Assembly (NCBI GenBank): GCA_033297205.1 | Contig: MU859360.1 | Location: 1-28,310, forward strand | Source of the DNA: Pseudoneurospora amorphoporcata | Lineage: Eukaryota; Ascomycota; Sordariomycetes; Sordariales; Sordariaceae | Direction: 5' to 3' | DNA: 28,310 nucleotides | Part shown: positions 9,343 to 17,878 of the stretch, in pieces | Numbering within the stretch: position 1 is the stretch's first letter | Layout of the letters: each line of letters opens with the position of its first letter | Notes under the pieces: generated by a model | Databases searched by the model: none | The model's input: only the letters and a program-made list of their open reading frames with translations | Told to the model about the DNA's origin: nothing | Position numbers and translations under genes: made by a program

Positions 9343-10396
9343 TCATCGGGCTACGTAGGTGCCAATACGAGTTCCAATAGGGGTATGATAGGTACCTAGG
9401 CCGAAGTTTATGCCATTTCTGTACCACGTCTGGTACCAAGTACTTAAAATAGCACTCCCTGACTCATCCTCACTGTCTTCCAGCCAACCTTCACCCGGTA
9501 TCCAAAGTCCCGTCATCTTGTATCTTCTCTCCCACTTGTTCAACGAGACCTCAATAAGCTGGACCGCGTTGATCCTATACCCGAGGAAGAGACTTGAGTT
9601 TTCCCAAGGGAAAATACCAACGGCCTCTGCCCGTACCTCCACCCGTGGTGTTGCTTTTCTTCCATGTCCGCATCAGCTCACCAATGAGCTGGCTTGAATC
9701 AAATCTAACTGAGCCTGCTTCATCTTCTTGGATGTCGGGCACATGGCTGGCACGTATCTCCCCTACCAGGGACCGGTAACTCGAACGGGGACCACCGTAT
9801 TTATAGTCCAGAATCAGCTGGAAGAAAAAAGGTCGTGTTGGGCTGTCGCAAAGTCCATCGCGTGGGAAGCTGCCAAGATAGTCAATGCTCCCATCCTAAC
9901 GGGAAACCTTCTACTATAGCCCAGCTGTACGTACTTTGAGCAATCATTCCGTGATGATCGCGGGTGGTAGCTGGAGACAAACAGTGTTACAGTGTCCTTG
10001 TCCTCGTTTATCAATGTGGACACGTGTTCCTCATGGGCTTCTCCAAGCAATGCTTCGCAAAAATCATCGTCACTCTCAAGGGTCCAAAACCGGCAGAACC
10101 GCCTCATGTTGTCTAAACCCGGCTGGTAAGGGTTTGAGGTAGTGGAGTCCGGGTATAATGCAATCCCCACGCTCAACATGGGAAGTAAAAGCTGTCGGTA
10201 TAGACCGTCGATGCGCTGCCTCTGCTGATGATTCAGCTGGCGGAGAGTCCCAGGGATAAAACGGGTCCATGTAGATATTCCAGAACCCCAAATGGATACT
10301 GACGAGCTCGTGGAGAACTTGATGCACCAGTTCCACAGGTAGGGACTGCCAGATTGGCGAGAGATCTGGGGTCGTCGGCGCCATTATCGGCGCCAT
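9343..10396 (-). pseudogene. Frameshifted F-box-like gene, paralogue of 13162-14265
   Basis: From the ATG at 10396 the frame gives LSPIWQSLPVELVHQVLHEL, matching MSPIWASLPRELVDKIL of the intact gene, with a LPxELVxxIL F-box-like core. It then reaches FYPW. There, near 10248-10250, similarity jumps to another frame: TLRQ...RQRIDGLYRQ against TLRN...KRRIEGYYRT in the intact copy. That frame runs to a stop at 9814. Similarity then continues more weakly in shifted frames (SSQLIGELMRTWKK; then VEVRAEAVGIFPWEN against IKVPPEMRRVGVILWN) down to about 9343. No GT...AG pair explains the first shift, so an indel is likelier than an intron. The alternatives are assembly errors, since the first shift falls at a GGG run. 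Confidence 0.55.
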
Positions 10397-11032
10397 TATC
10401 GGCGAGTATCGATCCCAGCGGAGGAGAGGGACACTGCCTGTGCCATAAGGAAGTTAGCAAAAATATAACGAGATGACAAACTCGTAGGATCTTACGGGTA
10501 CATGCAGTTCTCCTTGACGAGTTACCGACTCGATGTTTGATGTTAAAGTCGAGGTTTAGTCCAAGGTAGATGATGCGACCTCAGGTAAGGTACCTTGGGT
10601 AATTGTCAATGCAGCCTCAAAACCCCACTGCAAATCCGTAGTTACAGTGTGATACCTCTACGGTACCCTGTTTCGGTGCAGGGGATATGCCCGCGCTAAC
10701 AGCACCCCTGCCCCTACAGTACCTCCATGTATGAATTCCCCCGCAAGACGCCCGCCATTCCGATTGCGCAACATCATCACACTGACCATCAAGGTGCCTT
10801 CCCGTCCTTCTCCCTCCATCACCAAATATTTCCATCTCTGTCTCCGTTTCTCCTGCGTCTGTCTGTCTTTCGACAAAGCCTACGCGCCCACCTCTCCCCG
10901 TGTCCGATCTGATGCTCCTGCTGGTCAGCGAGTCGATATCCTCAGATCTTGTCCGAATAAACATGCACTGATCAAGCCGCGACGAAGACACGCACAGCCG
11001 AGTCACAGACCGATTGACGGGATCGAGTCACA
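10397..11032. other. Divergent spacer and atg17 leader with upstream ORFs
   Basis: This lies between the F-box-like pseudogene (minus) and atg17 (plus). CTAAC near 10696 followed by CTACAG at 10714-10719, with GTAAGG at 10585-10590, could form a leader intron, though this is weak. After that acceptor, two upstream ATGs at 10727 and 10731 open frames. The frame from 10731 (101 codons) ends with a TGA that overlaps the atg17 start codon as ATGA at 11033-11036. The 3' half is pyrimidine-rich, as is common in fungal leaders. Confidence 0.45.
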
Positions 11033-12790
11033 ATGAGCCTCCATTCCCACTCTCCCAGTCCAGCCGCCCTCTCGCCCGACGAAACCCCCCAACCGAGACG
11101 GCCTTCACCAACATGCCTTCACGATGATGCCGCCCCCGCTGCACCATCATCCAGATCACCAAGCCACGACGAGCCTGAGGACAAGGCAGACTCCCCCGAG
11201 CTCGACGCCGACGATGACGACGACAACGTGCCCGTTGAAGTCTTGGTCAAGCATCTCCTCGCCGCCAAGCAGTCCCTCTCCTCCATGACCCTCGTCCTGC
11301 GCGCCAACGACCTCGCCACCTCCGCTCGCCAAATGCACCAAGAATCCGTCATCCTCTCGGCGCAGACTGCCTTCCTACGCCATGGCATCCTCGACGAGGT
11401 ACGGATTCTCCAGCAAGTGCGTCGCGGCATGGCACGCGCCTACGACAACGGCACGCGCGAATTCAAGAACATCATTCGCGACCTCGACACCGCCGACGGT
11501 CGGCTCGGAAAAATCATGGACTTCTTACGCAAGACCACGGTCGAGAACGTCTTCCGCCAGCCGGGCGAGGAGCCAAAGTGCCTGCTGGATTTCGTCGACC
11601 CCAAGGTTGTCGAACAAGTGCGCGACGCCCTCAAGGAAAACATCCATGAGCTTCAAGCAGCCAAGACCTCCTTCGACGGCGACCTCCTCCGCTTCGATAC
11701 CGACCTGCGCACCCTCACCGATGCCCTGGCCGCCGCCGCCTCCCTCTCCAACCCAACCAAAACCACAACCACCGATGGCTATCCCCCCGACCAGCGATCC
11801 ATACCCAACCTGCTCTCAGCCATGTCCGAGGGCTCCCACCTCATGGCCCAACACCTCTCCTCCTTGACTCGACACTTCGACATGTGCGTAACCGCCGTGC
11901 GCACCACCGAAGGCGGTGCCGCTCTGGCCCGTCGTCGCGCCGCAGAAGCTACCTCTTCAGACTCGGATCAAGTCCCAGTGTCTATATCAGGCGTCATCTC
12001 CGCCCAGGAATCCGAGTCAGGACCATCCGCTTTCGAACCCATGGACCCGCTCGAGCGCCAGGAGCTTTTGCACGTCGTGATGCGCGACGCCGCCGAGGTC
12101 GACGACGTAGTAGCCGACATCCACAACGTCCTGCAACAAATGGAAATGGACCACGAGACCCTCCATTCGCTCTTCTCCGCCGCTCGCGCCTCCCACGCCG
12201 CTACGCTTACCTGCTTCTCGTTGCTCCAAGAAATCGGTGCCCGCGCGTCGTCGTATGTAGCTGCCGAATCCGAGTTCGTGCAAAGATGGGAGGACGAGAA
12301 GGAAGCTATCGCCGATAATGCGGCCAAGATGGAAGAACTTGAAAAGTTCTACGAAGGCTATCTAGACGCTTACGACAGCTTGATGCTCGAAGTGGAGCGA
12401 CGAAGAGCGGTCGAGGACAAGATCGACAGCATATGGCGGAAGGCGAGGGAGCAAGTCGATAAGCTGGTGGAGGCGGATAGAAGGGATAGAGAGCATTTCC
12501 GGCTGGAAGTGGGCGATTATGTCCCGGCGGACCTGTGGGGGGTGGTGGATAGGCCGCTGCGGAGGTGGGCGGTTGTTCCGCTGGAGGATACTGACGCCAG
12601 AGAGGAGGAGCAGGATGGGTTGGTACCTAAACAGCAGCAACAAGGAGCACCGTTGAACGATATGGAGGGGCGGATTGAGCAGACTGCGTATGAGAGGGAG
12701 AGAGAAAGAGAGCCAAGCACGCCGACACCGAAAAAGGTACCGTTGTATGGACCTGGCGGGTCGGCGGGGGAACGACCGTTTAAATCATGA
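11033..12790 (+). CDS. atg17: Autophagy-related protein 17 (ATG17)
   Basis: This is a 585-residue protein in one uninterrupted frame. It is recognised as ATG17, the scaffold of the Atg1 kinase complex that, with Atg29/Atg31 in yeast, organises the phagophore assembly site in bulk autophagy and pexophagy. The first 68 residues are Ser/Pro-rich and acidic (ELDADDDDDN) and probably disordered. The ATG17 helical domain begins near residue 69 with VLVKHLLAAKQSLSSMTLVL. Further family stretches include SAQTAFLRHGILDEVRILQQ, RGMARAYDNGTREFKNII and LDFVDPKVVEQVRDAL. Long helices without Pro indicate an extended coiled-coil rod to about residue 500. The tail is polar and Gln/Arg-rich. The ATG at 11033 is the first in frame and sits in good context. 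It is longer than yeast Atg17 mainly because of the low-complexity ends. Confidence 0.93.
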   Translation: MSLHSHSPSPAALSPDETPQPRRPSPTCLHDDAAPAAPSSRSPSHDEPEDKADSPELDADDDDDNVPVEVLVKHLLAAKQSLSSMTLVLRANDLATSARQMHQESVILSAQTAFLRHGILDEVRILQQVRRGMARAYDNGTREFKNIIRDLDTADGRLGKIMDFLRKTTVENVFRQPGEEPKCLLDFVDPKVVEQVRDALKENIHELQAAKTSFDGDLLRFDTDLRTLTDALAAAASLSNPTKTTTTDGYPPDQRSIPNLLSAMSEGSHLMAQHLSSLTRHFDMCVTAVRTTEGGAALARRRAAEATSSDSDQVPVSISGVISAQESESGPSAFEPMDPLERQELLHVVMRDAAEVDDVVADIHNVLQQMEMDHETLHSLFSAARASHAATLTCFSLLQEIGARASSYVAAESEFVQRWEDEKEAIADNAAKMEELEKFYEGYLDAYDSLMLEVERRRAVEDKIDSIWRKAREQVDKLVEADRRDREHFRLEVGDYVPADLWGVVDRPLRRWAVVPLEDTDAREEEQDGLVPKQQQQGAPLNDMEGRIEQTAYEREREREPSTPTPKKVPLYGPGGSAGERPFKS

Positions 12791-13161
12791 TACGAAGGTT
12801 TTCCTTGGGTTTGTGATTCGTATTTGGGCTTGTTACAGGTGCTTGGGACGGCGCATGTTTGGAGTTCTTGGTTATCGAGCAGGCATGACGAGGCAACCGG
12901 GCTGATATCACGACTGACGACATTGAGTGTTGGAAGGCAATCATTCTTGGATGCGGCAGTTACCTCCAAGTAGGTAATCATCAATTTTAGATTGTAATGT
13001 AACAAGCTCTGACGTAAATTAGCATTTCTACTACCAAAGCTACATGTTTCCACGTTCTTCGCCCCCTTAATCTTCTTATATCTGTATACCGGCTCATGCA
13101 CTATAGAGGTTATACATGAGGTATACATAGTAGCTGACCAATCAGACGCATACATATATCG
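12791..13161. other. Convergent 3' spacer between atg17 and the F-box-like gene
   Basis: Both flanking genes end here, so it should hold their 3' UTRs and poly(A) signals. AT-rich stretches occur at about 12980-13160. A minus-strand frame crossing into atg17 (12517-13155) has no domain and is taken as a shadow. Confidence 0.4.
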
Positions 13162-14265
13162 TTACCATATATCGTCAAGCGGATTCCAACCTGCGGCACG
13201 CCTCGCTCTGTCTATCCTCTCCTCCCTTTCCATCTTTTCAATCCTCTCCTCCGCAAGCGCCCTCTCTTCACCGTCCAACCCCCGCTCCAGCCGCCTCAAC
13301 ACCACGGTCACGACTTCCCTCCACCTGAACCGAACGCACAACTCAGGAGCACCTTCTCTCTCACCTCCTTCAGACGGCTCCAACACACCCAGCTCGAACC
13401 CCGGCAGCTCAAACCCTTCCGGTCTCACATACGCGTGGTTGATCCAGACAGAGACCTTATCTTTAGGCTGAACGGCATTCCACAATATGACACCCACCCG
13501 CCTCATCTCCGGGGGTACCTTTATGTTATGCCGGGGCATCTTGGCATCATTTGTCTCTCCACCACCACCCATGCGCATCATGTCCGAGAGGGACTGCAAA
13601 GCCGCGGCATAGCTCCACCAAAGCCCGGCAGCCGTGGTTCTCTCGTGCTCCTGCCTCCGCTCGTACTTGTCAACGTCCCATGTACCATATGGACCCCAGC
13701 CCGGCCAGCGAAACAGGGCCAGTTTGTCGCCGCCGTGTTCGGCGCTGTCACACTCGGAAACAGCCTGCCAATCCATTTGTTGTGATGATGCCCATTTCTC
13801 TTCCTCGGACATGGGCGGCTCCACTTGGTTGTTCGTTCTGTATCCGAGGTACTCCATCTTTTGTATCGGGACTCGATAGTGGCGCTCAAGCATCTCCGCT
13901 CTGGCGCTGTCGTCAAGCTCGCCGTCGGGACGCCACGTGTACAGCACGAGATGAAGGCTGGTCAGCACGTAGGTGCGGTAGTAGCCCTCGATGCGCCGCT
14001 TTATGGCCGAGTTGAAGGAGTTGCGCAGCGTCAGCCAGGCGTAGAAGGTGTTGTTGGGCCATTCGGGATGGTACAAGTGCGGTTCGGGGAGGTGGTTGGT
14101 GATGTGGCTATCGAGGATCTTGTCGACAAGTTCGCGGGGAAGAGAAGCCCAGATTGGGGACATGGTTATGAAACAGGAGGGATCTTTTTGGGTGGCTTCA
14201 TCGTCTTCTTCATCTTCATGTTCGGGGCATTTTCTCTTGAAGTGATTGGTGTTGTAGGTTTTCAT
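13162..14265 (-). CDS. Uncharacterised F-box-like protein
   Basis: The first ATG in frame is at 14265, giving 367 residues; a second possible start is the Met before SPIWASLP. The N-terminus is charged (EHEDEEDDEATQK). It is followed by SPIWASLPRELVDKILDSHI, whose LPxELVxxIL pattern resembles the first helix of an F-box. Nearby are Trp/Tyr-rich stretches (FYAWLTLRNSFNSAIKRR, EGYYRTYVLTSLHLVLYTW). A Gly-rich loop (RMGGGGE) and a highly charged C-terminal helix ending GWNPLDDIW follow. If it is an F-box protein it would bring substrates to an SCF ubiquitin ligase, but the rest of the domain is not recognisable by eye and there are no WD40 or LRR repeats. A frameshifted copy lies at 9343-10396 and a possible C-terminal fragment at 7724-7969. 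Confidence 0.7.
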   Translation of the reverse strand: MKTYNTNHFKRKCPEHEDEEDDEATQKDPSCFITMSPIWASLPRELVDKILDSHITNHLPEPHLYHPEWPNNTFYAWLTLRNSFNSAIKRRIEGYYRTYVLTSLHLVLYTWRPDGELDDSARAEMLERHYRVPIQKMEYLGYRTNNQVEPPMSEEEKWASSQQMDWQAVSECDSAEHGGDKLALFRWPGWGPYGTWDVDKYERRQEHERTTAAGLWWSYAAALQSLSDMMRMGGGGETNDAKMPRHNIKVPPEMRRVGVILWNAVQPKDKVSVWINHAYVRPEGFELPGFELGVLEPSEGGEREGAPELCVRFRWREVVTVVLRRLERGLDGEERALAEERIEKMEREERIDRARRAAGWNPLDDIW

Positions 14266-14914
14266 GTTTTCCAATTTGTCCTATTGTTTGTTGGAGCCCT
14301 TTTTTTTTTTTTTTCTGGGAAGGAGAGAGCAAGGGGAAGTAGGAAAGATTCGAGAGCGTGACTGGTAGGGTCGCACGGGACACTGGATCCGGGAAGTTCA
14401 ATAGGCGTGGCGTGAGGTATCGCCGATAGAGGTACTTATGTACACGGCACAAATGTGGACTTGTCTCCATTCTCGTGTGTCTTATTTTTGATGCCTCGGA
14501 GTGAGCCTGGAGCTTCTCCTTGGAGTTTTGATGCTGTTGGGCGTCCAGTTGTGGCTGTGAGGTTTCATCGGCTGTCAAGGAAGAAGTTACAACCCAAGAC
14601 AGAGTGACAACTGATTGGATTCAATGGGCAAAAATTGAAAGACAGAAGATAGGTAGGTCATGAAAACTAGGGGGTTTGGCTGCGTCAATGACTTACAGCC
14701 ACGTCGGAATCGTTGAGTGTCTTCGATTGGACGTGGTGGCTGGGTGAGGAAGGTGTATCTTGGCATTTTCTCCAGTCCACCGGTGAAGCTTGTCCCAGAC
14801 TATCAGACTAGCAGTTAGCCTAGCAGCATTGACACTCTTGTACCTTACAGCTGCCAAAGAAAGAGAAAAACTAGGCCCACACACATCACCCTCTACACTC
14901 ACACGTATCTCCAC

Positions 14915-14932
14915 TTATGACAGCTGTCATAA
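14915..14932. promoter_or_regulatory. Perfect 18-bp palindrome TTATGACAGCTGTCATAA
   Basis: This is a perfect dyad centred on CAGCTG, an E-box of the kind bound by bHLH proteins, with further symmetric arms. It lies in the divergent promoter space between the F-box-like gene and the small Cys-rich gene at 15516. Its factor is unknown. Confidence 0.45.
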
Positions 14933-15380
14933 TATTCAGCCGTTTTAGCTGGTAAAATGCCGTTTTCTCGTGTCATCTAACATCCGGGCCTTGCTCAAGC
15001 TGACAGGTGCACTGAGACCGCTGTAAGTGCACTACTCGTCGCTTGGGGTCACAGAGGGCGTTTCTAGCCCAGACGAGTATTGCCGCCAGAGTCGTGATAC
15101 TTTCGTGGTGTTGTAAACTTCGATATCTCCGGTCACACATATACAACGAGTCTGCTTTCTTGATGGCTGGGAAGGTCGCGATGGTATCAACAGAGGGACG
15201 GCGGCGACGAGGCATCTACACAGCGTGTTGTGTGCAGTATTGTGTAGAGCGATCGCTACGTGAATATTTCGTGCATTGAGATTGGGGTATTTTAGCGGGG
15301 AAAAGGGGGATTTCACATGCAGCTGTCGTGGTGGAGTTTGGACTGTCAGTGGACTGTCAGAGGCTTGGCAGGGTTGGGGT

Positions 15381-15387
15381 TATATAT
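15381..15387 (+). promoter_or_regulatory. TATA box of the small Cys-rich gene
   Basis: TATATAT lies about 135 bp before the ATG at 15516, in a GGGT-TATATAT-GGG context. Two copies of GGACTGTCAG end about 20 bp upstream of it. Confidence 0.5.
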
Positions 15388-15515
15388 GGGATACGTGTGA
15401 GTGTAGGGACCTATGTGTGTGGGCCTAGTTTTTCAAAGAAAAGGGGAAACCAACATCTTATTAACAGAACCCTCCGCATCTAAACCACCGCCACAGCGTA
15501 AATTCCAGGTCCAAA

Positions 15516-15758
15516 ATGTGCAAATACGGCATCGAATACCGCTACTGCAGCAACGGCGTCTTTTGCCGGGGCGCCTACGGCCTCTACGGAAGTCCTCGGC
15601 GGTACTACATGCAACGAGACTACAAAAAAAGGTGCCACCGAAGCGACTGTCGGCGTTCTGGTGATGACCTCAAATATGACCAGCGGTTGAATAGATGGGT
15701 GGAGGAGGGGGAGTGTCCTTCTTGTAATCAGAATAAGCACCGGCTTTTGCAGCCCTGA
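15516..15758 (+). CDS. Small Cys-rich protein with N-terminal MCxY and C-terminal CPxC
   Basis: It encodes 80 residues, starting MCKYGIEYRYC and ending ECPSCNQNKHRLLQP, with eight cysteines. There is no signal peptide, so it is probably intracellular, and paired Cys residues could bind zinc. It resembles the abundant but uncharacterised short fungal proteins that begin MCxY and end with a CxxC plus a charged helix. It shares a pattern with the minus-strand gene at 17624-17878: MC, an aromatic run ending YC, a second Cys, YKR, then CPxC. The start context CCAAAATG is good and a TATA box lies 135 bp upstream. A solo LTR begins 45 bp after the stop. Function is unknown. Confidence 0.65.
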   Translation: MCKYGIEYRYCSNGVFCRGAYGLYGSPRRYYMQRDYKKRCHRSDCRRSGDDLKYDQRLNRWVEEGECPSCNQNKHRLLQP

Positions 15759-15802
15759 GTGGCCAGGATTCTGTATAGCAGGACATGGAGGACATAACTA
15801 GA

Positions 15803-16370
15803 TGTCACACGGACATTTGCCCACAGTTTTAGGTTAGGGTTGCCGAGGCTTAGCAGAGCCTCAACGCCTGGCATCAGCCTTATGAATGCCCGGCGGCCGC
15901 AGGCCGCGAGACTCAAACTCACCTCGGCCGGACTCTCGGCCATCAGCACTGCTTACCCGAACTCCTCCCGACGCTACCGGCTAGCGAGCCAAACCCTGGA
16001 AGTGCCGAAGACGCTTATGAGGCATCACGAGACGATCCCAATCTCGAGACGATCCCAATCTTCCCAGAAGCAACCACAGCCAACCAAACAAGAAGCAAGG
16101 CGCACGGATGAAGGACAACGCCAAAAGGAAGATAGAGAATGGATGAAAGGCATTCAGGAAGTTCCACATGTATGATAGATGCCTTGAAGCCTCAGGTGAC
16201 AAGGCTTGATGCGTACCTCAAGAACGTGCCGATTCCGTTTGGCATAAGAAGGCCTTGAAGCCCAACCTTCTCCTGGAGGTTGAGAAGATCAACAAGGCCT
16301 TCGAGACCAAAGAAGTTTATTAGTTGAATTTGAACTATTGTTCCAAGCCCTGATCACAGCCCTTGTCACA
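15803..16370. mobile_element. Solo LTR, 568 bp, with 5-bp target duplication
   Basis: The element starts TGTCACACGG and ends TTGTCACA, giving the TG...CA termini of LTRs. The five bases before it (CTAGA, 15798-15802) are repeated directly after it (16371-16375), a perfect 5-bp target duplication typical of Ty3/gypsy-type integration. Its first 95 bp recur, with mainly transition differences, at 28217-28310. It has no strong AT bias, so RIP seems slight or absent here. The long frame inside it (15840-16175) is not taken as a gene. An internal 17-bp tandem repeat (CGAGACGATCCCAATCT) lies near 16028-16061. Confidence 0.85.
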
Positions 16371-16375
16371 CTAGA

Positions 16376-16776
16376 TCAGAGAGGGGAAGGGTTAGAATGA
16401 ATGGAACCTTGGCTTGAGGGTTGAAGCCTTGAGGGTTCTGGTGGGAAGGGAAGGGACAAAGGGCACCTACCTATGTACCTAGGGAAAGACGACGGATGTG
16501 GACTCATTGAGCAGGAAAGGAAACATGAGGAGGGGAAGTTAAGGACCCTGATAGAAGGAAGGAAAAGGTGGAGGAATAACTGAGGTGGGAAGGAGCAGGA
16601 ATGCAGGGAACGAACGACATGGAAACTCGAGAGACCAAAATAGAATGGCTCTTAAGGTGCCGGATGCACTGTGCTTCATGACGGGAACCATAGAGCAAAC
16701 AAGTGGCTGTAGATTTGCTTCAAGGAAAATGGAAACGATAGTGTGCCAGAAAGGGAAGGAAAGCTGAAATGAATGC
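16376..16776. other. Spacer between the solo LTR and the Harbinger-like MITE
   Basis: G/A-rich DNA with only short frames. I see no gene or repeat that I can support. Confidence 0.4.
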
Positions 16777-16779
16777 TAA

Positions 16780-17404
16780 AGGCCTGTTCGGGTCCGCGTT
16801 AGGGATTTTAAGAAATAAACGTGTTAACGTGCAGGGTCCGCAGGTGCAATCCTGCAACATTAAGGCAGCGTTAAGGTAGGCCAAGACTTTGGCTGCAAGA
16901 TGGAAAGAGGTGCTTAACATCGGGGGCTCTCCTCCTTTCTACCTTTCTTCTTTCTTTCTCTTTTTTCTTCCTTTTTATCATCACCACCATCCTTTTCATC
17001 ATCACCACCACTCTTCTTATCATCGCCATCTTTCTTATCATCCTTCTTATCATCACCATCCTTCTTATTATCACTATCCTTTTCATGATCACCATCCTTC
17101 TTAAGTATTGTCTTTGCGACGGCCATCCCCTATATTTATAGGGGGTTAAGCCTTATAGTTGTGCAATCGAGACGTAGTGCGTTAAGAACTACGGTTAAGG
17201 ATTTCGAAGATTCTAGCCTTTTGATTGGTTAGATCTAGGATTTGGGGTAAGTGCAGGTGGTTGCAGGTGGTTGCAGGTGGTTGCAGGGTGTGCATGAAAA
17301 ATAAGGTTTTTGAGCCGAACACGAAAAATCGCAGTAGTACGTTAGTACGTCCTATATACAAAATCTTAACCTAGGGACGTACTGACGTGCAAACGAACAG
17401 GCCT
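16780..17404. mobile_element. PIF/Harbinger-like non-autonomous element, 625 bp
   Basis: AGGCCTGTTCG at 16780-16790 is perfectly inverted as CGAACAGGCCT at 17394-17404. The 3-bp sequence TAA flanks both ends (16777-16779 and 17405-17407), the TWA-type target duplication of PIF/Harbinger elements. There is no transposase. The interior has a low-complexity Lys/Asp codon repeat (about 16940-17110), three tandem copies of a 10-bp unit around GCAGGTGG (17251-17280), and near the right end an imperfect inverted pair (ACGTTAGTACGTCC at 17339-17352 against 17375-17388). The class assignment rests on the ends only. Confidence 0.65.
16914..17126 (-). other. Low-complexity Lys/Asp-rich ORF inside the MITE
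   Basis: This is a 70-codon frame from an ATG at 17126, beginning MAVAKTILKKDGDHEKD and continuing as imperfect repeats of KKDGDDKK with a basic end. The DNA is an imperfect microsatellite-like CTTCTTATCATCACCATC array. It may be a captured coding fragment or simply a repeat that happens to be open. There is no evidence of expression. Confidence 0.3.
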
Positions 17405-17623
17405 TAAAGAGGTGAATGGGCGTCTTGAGGACTTGAAGCCACCAGACGTTACGTTGCAGCGGCATGCCGTTCACTGCTCAAGATGAAAAGCAAAGGGACA
17501 GAAAATACCCTTGATAAATTCCAGCAATGGAACAGAGTGCCCAAACGTGCACTGATCCCTAATATTGACCCAAAAGGCCTATCTTAACAAGCTCATACCG
17601 CCACTCCTCCCTTACGATGTTGC

Positions 17624-17878
17624 CTAGTTAGCTTGCTGCCTAGCTAGAAGTTTACAGTAAGGACACAGCTCATAGATGCTTCTATATGTGGAATCGGGCC
17701 TTGATACCGGTACTATACCAGTACGGCACTCCCTTGCATCGTAGTAGCAGTAGACCTCCTTTGTGCCGCGCTTGTAGTATTGCGAGTACAGCACCCCTTG
17801 CCGGTTGACCCAGCCAAAGCCCCACAGACAGTCGGCGGCTTTGCGGCAGTAGTAGTATATGAGGTAGGAATAGCACAT
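17624..17878 (-). CDS. Small Cys-rich protein, divergent relative of 15516-15758
   Basis: It encodes 84 residues starting MCYSYLIYYYC and ending ELCPYCKLLARQQAN. Seven cysteines, many Tyr residues and no signal peptide are seen. The order MC, aromatic run with YC, Cys before a Gly/Trp patch, YKRG, and a final CPxC agrees with the plus-strand gene at 15516, but overall identity is low. A metal-binding fold is plausible from the Cys pairs but not shown. On the minus strand a GTAAGT lies about 80 bp upstream (17961-17956), so a leader intron is possible, though I found no convincing acceptor. The gene points toward its relative, with the LTR and MITE between them. Confidence 0.55.
   Translation of the reverse strand: MCYSYLIYYYCRKAADCLWGFGWVNRQGVLYSQYYKRGTKEVYCYYDARECRTGIVPVSRPDSTYRSIYELCPYCKLLARQQAN

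Larger units (their letters stand above)
14266..15515. other. Long intergenic region with promoter-like features
   Basis: No gene is supported. A run of 15 T at 14300-14314 (poly-A on the strand of the F-box-like gene) lies just before that gene. On the minus strand GTAAGT at 14696-14691 and TTGACAG ending at 14572 could bound a 125-nt leader intron of the same gene. An 18-bp palindrome occurs at 14915-14932. The repeat GGACTGTCAG occurs twice around 15340-15360, just upstream of a TATA box at 15381. Confidence 0.4.

Noticed and set aside
12517..13155. 212-codon minus-strand frame at the 3' end of atg17
   Set aside because: It overlaps the atg17 tail, has no domain and no start or splice support.
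15840..16175. 111-codon plus-strand frame
   Set aside because: It lies wholly inside the solo LTR and has no recognisable protein features.
16889..17104. Plus-strand frame rich in His, Tyr and Pro
   Set aside because: It is the complement of the CTT/ATC microsatellite within the MITE; neither strand has evidence of being a gene.
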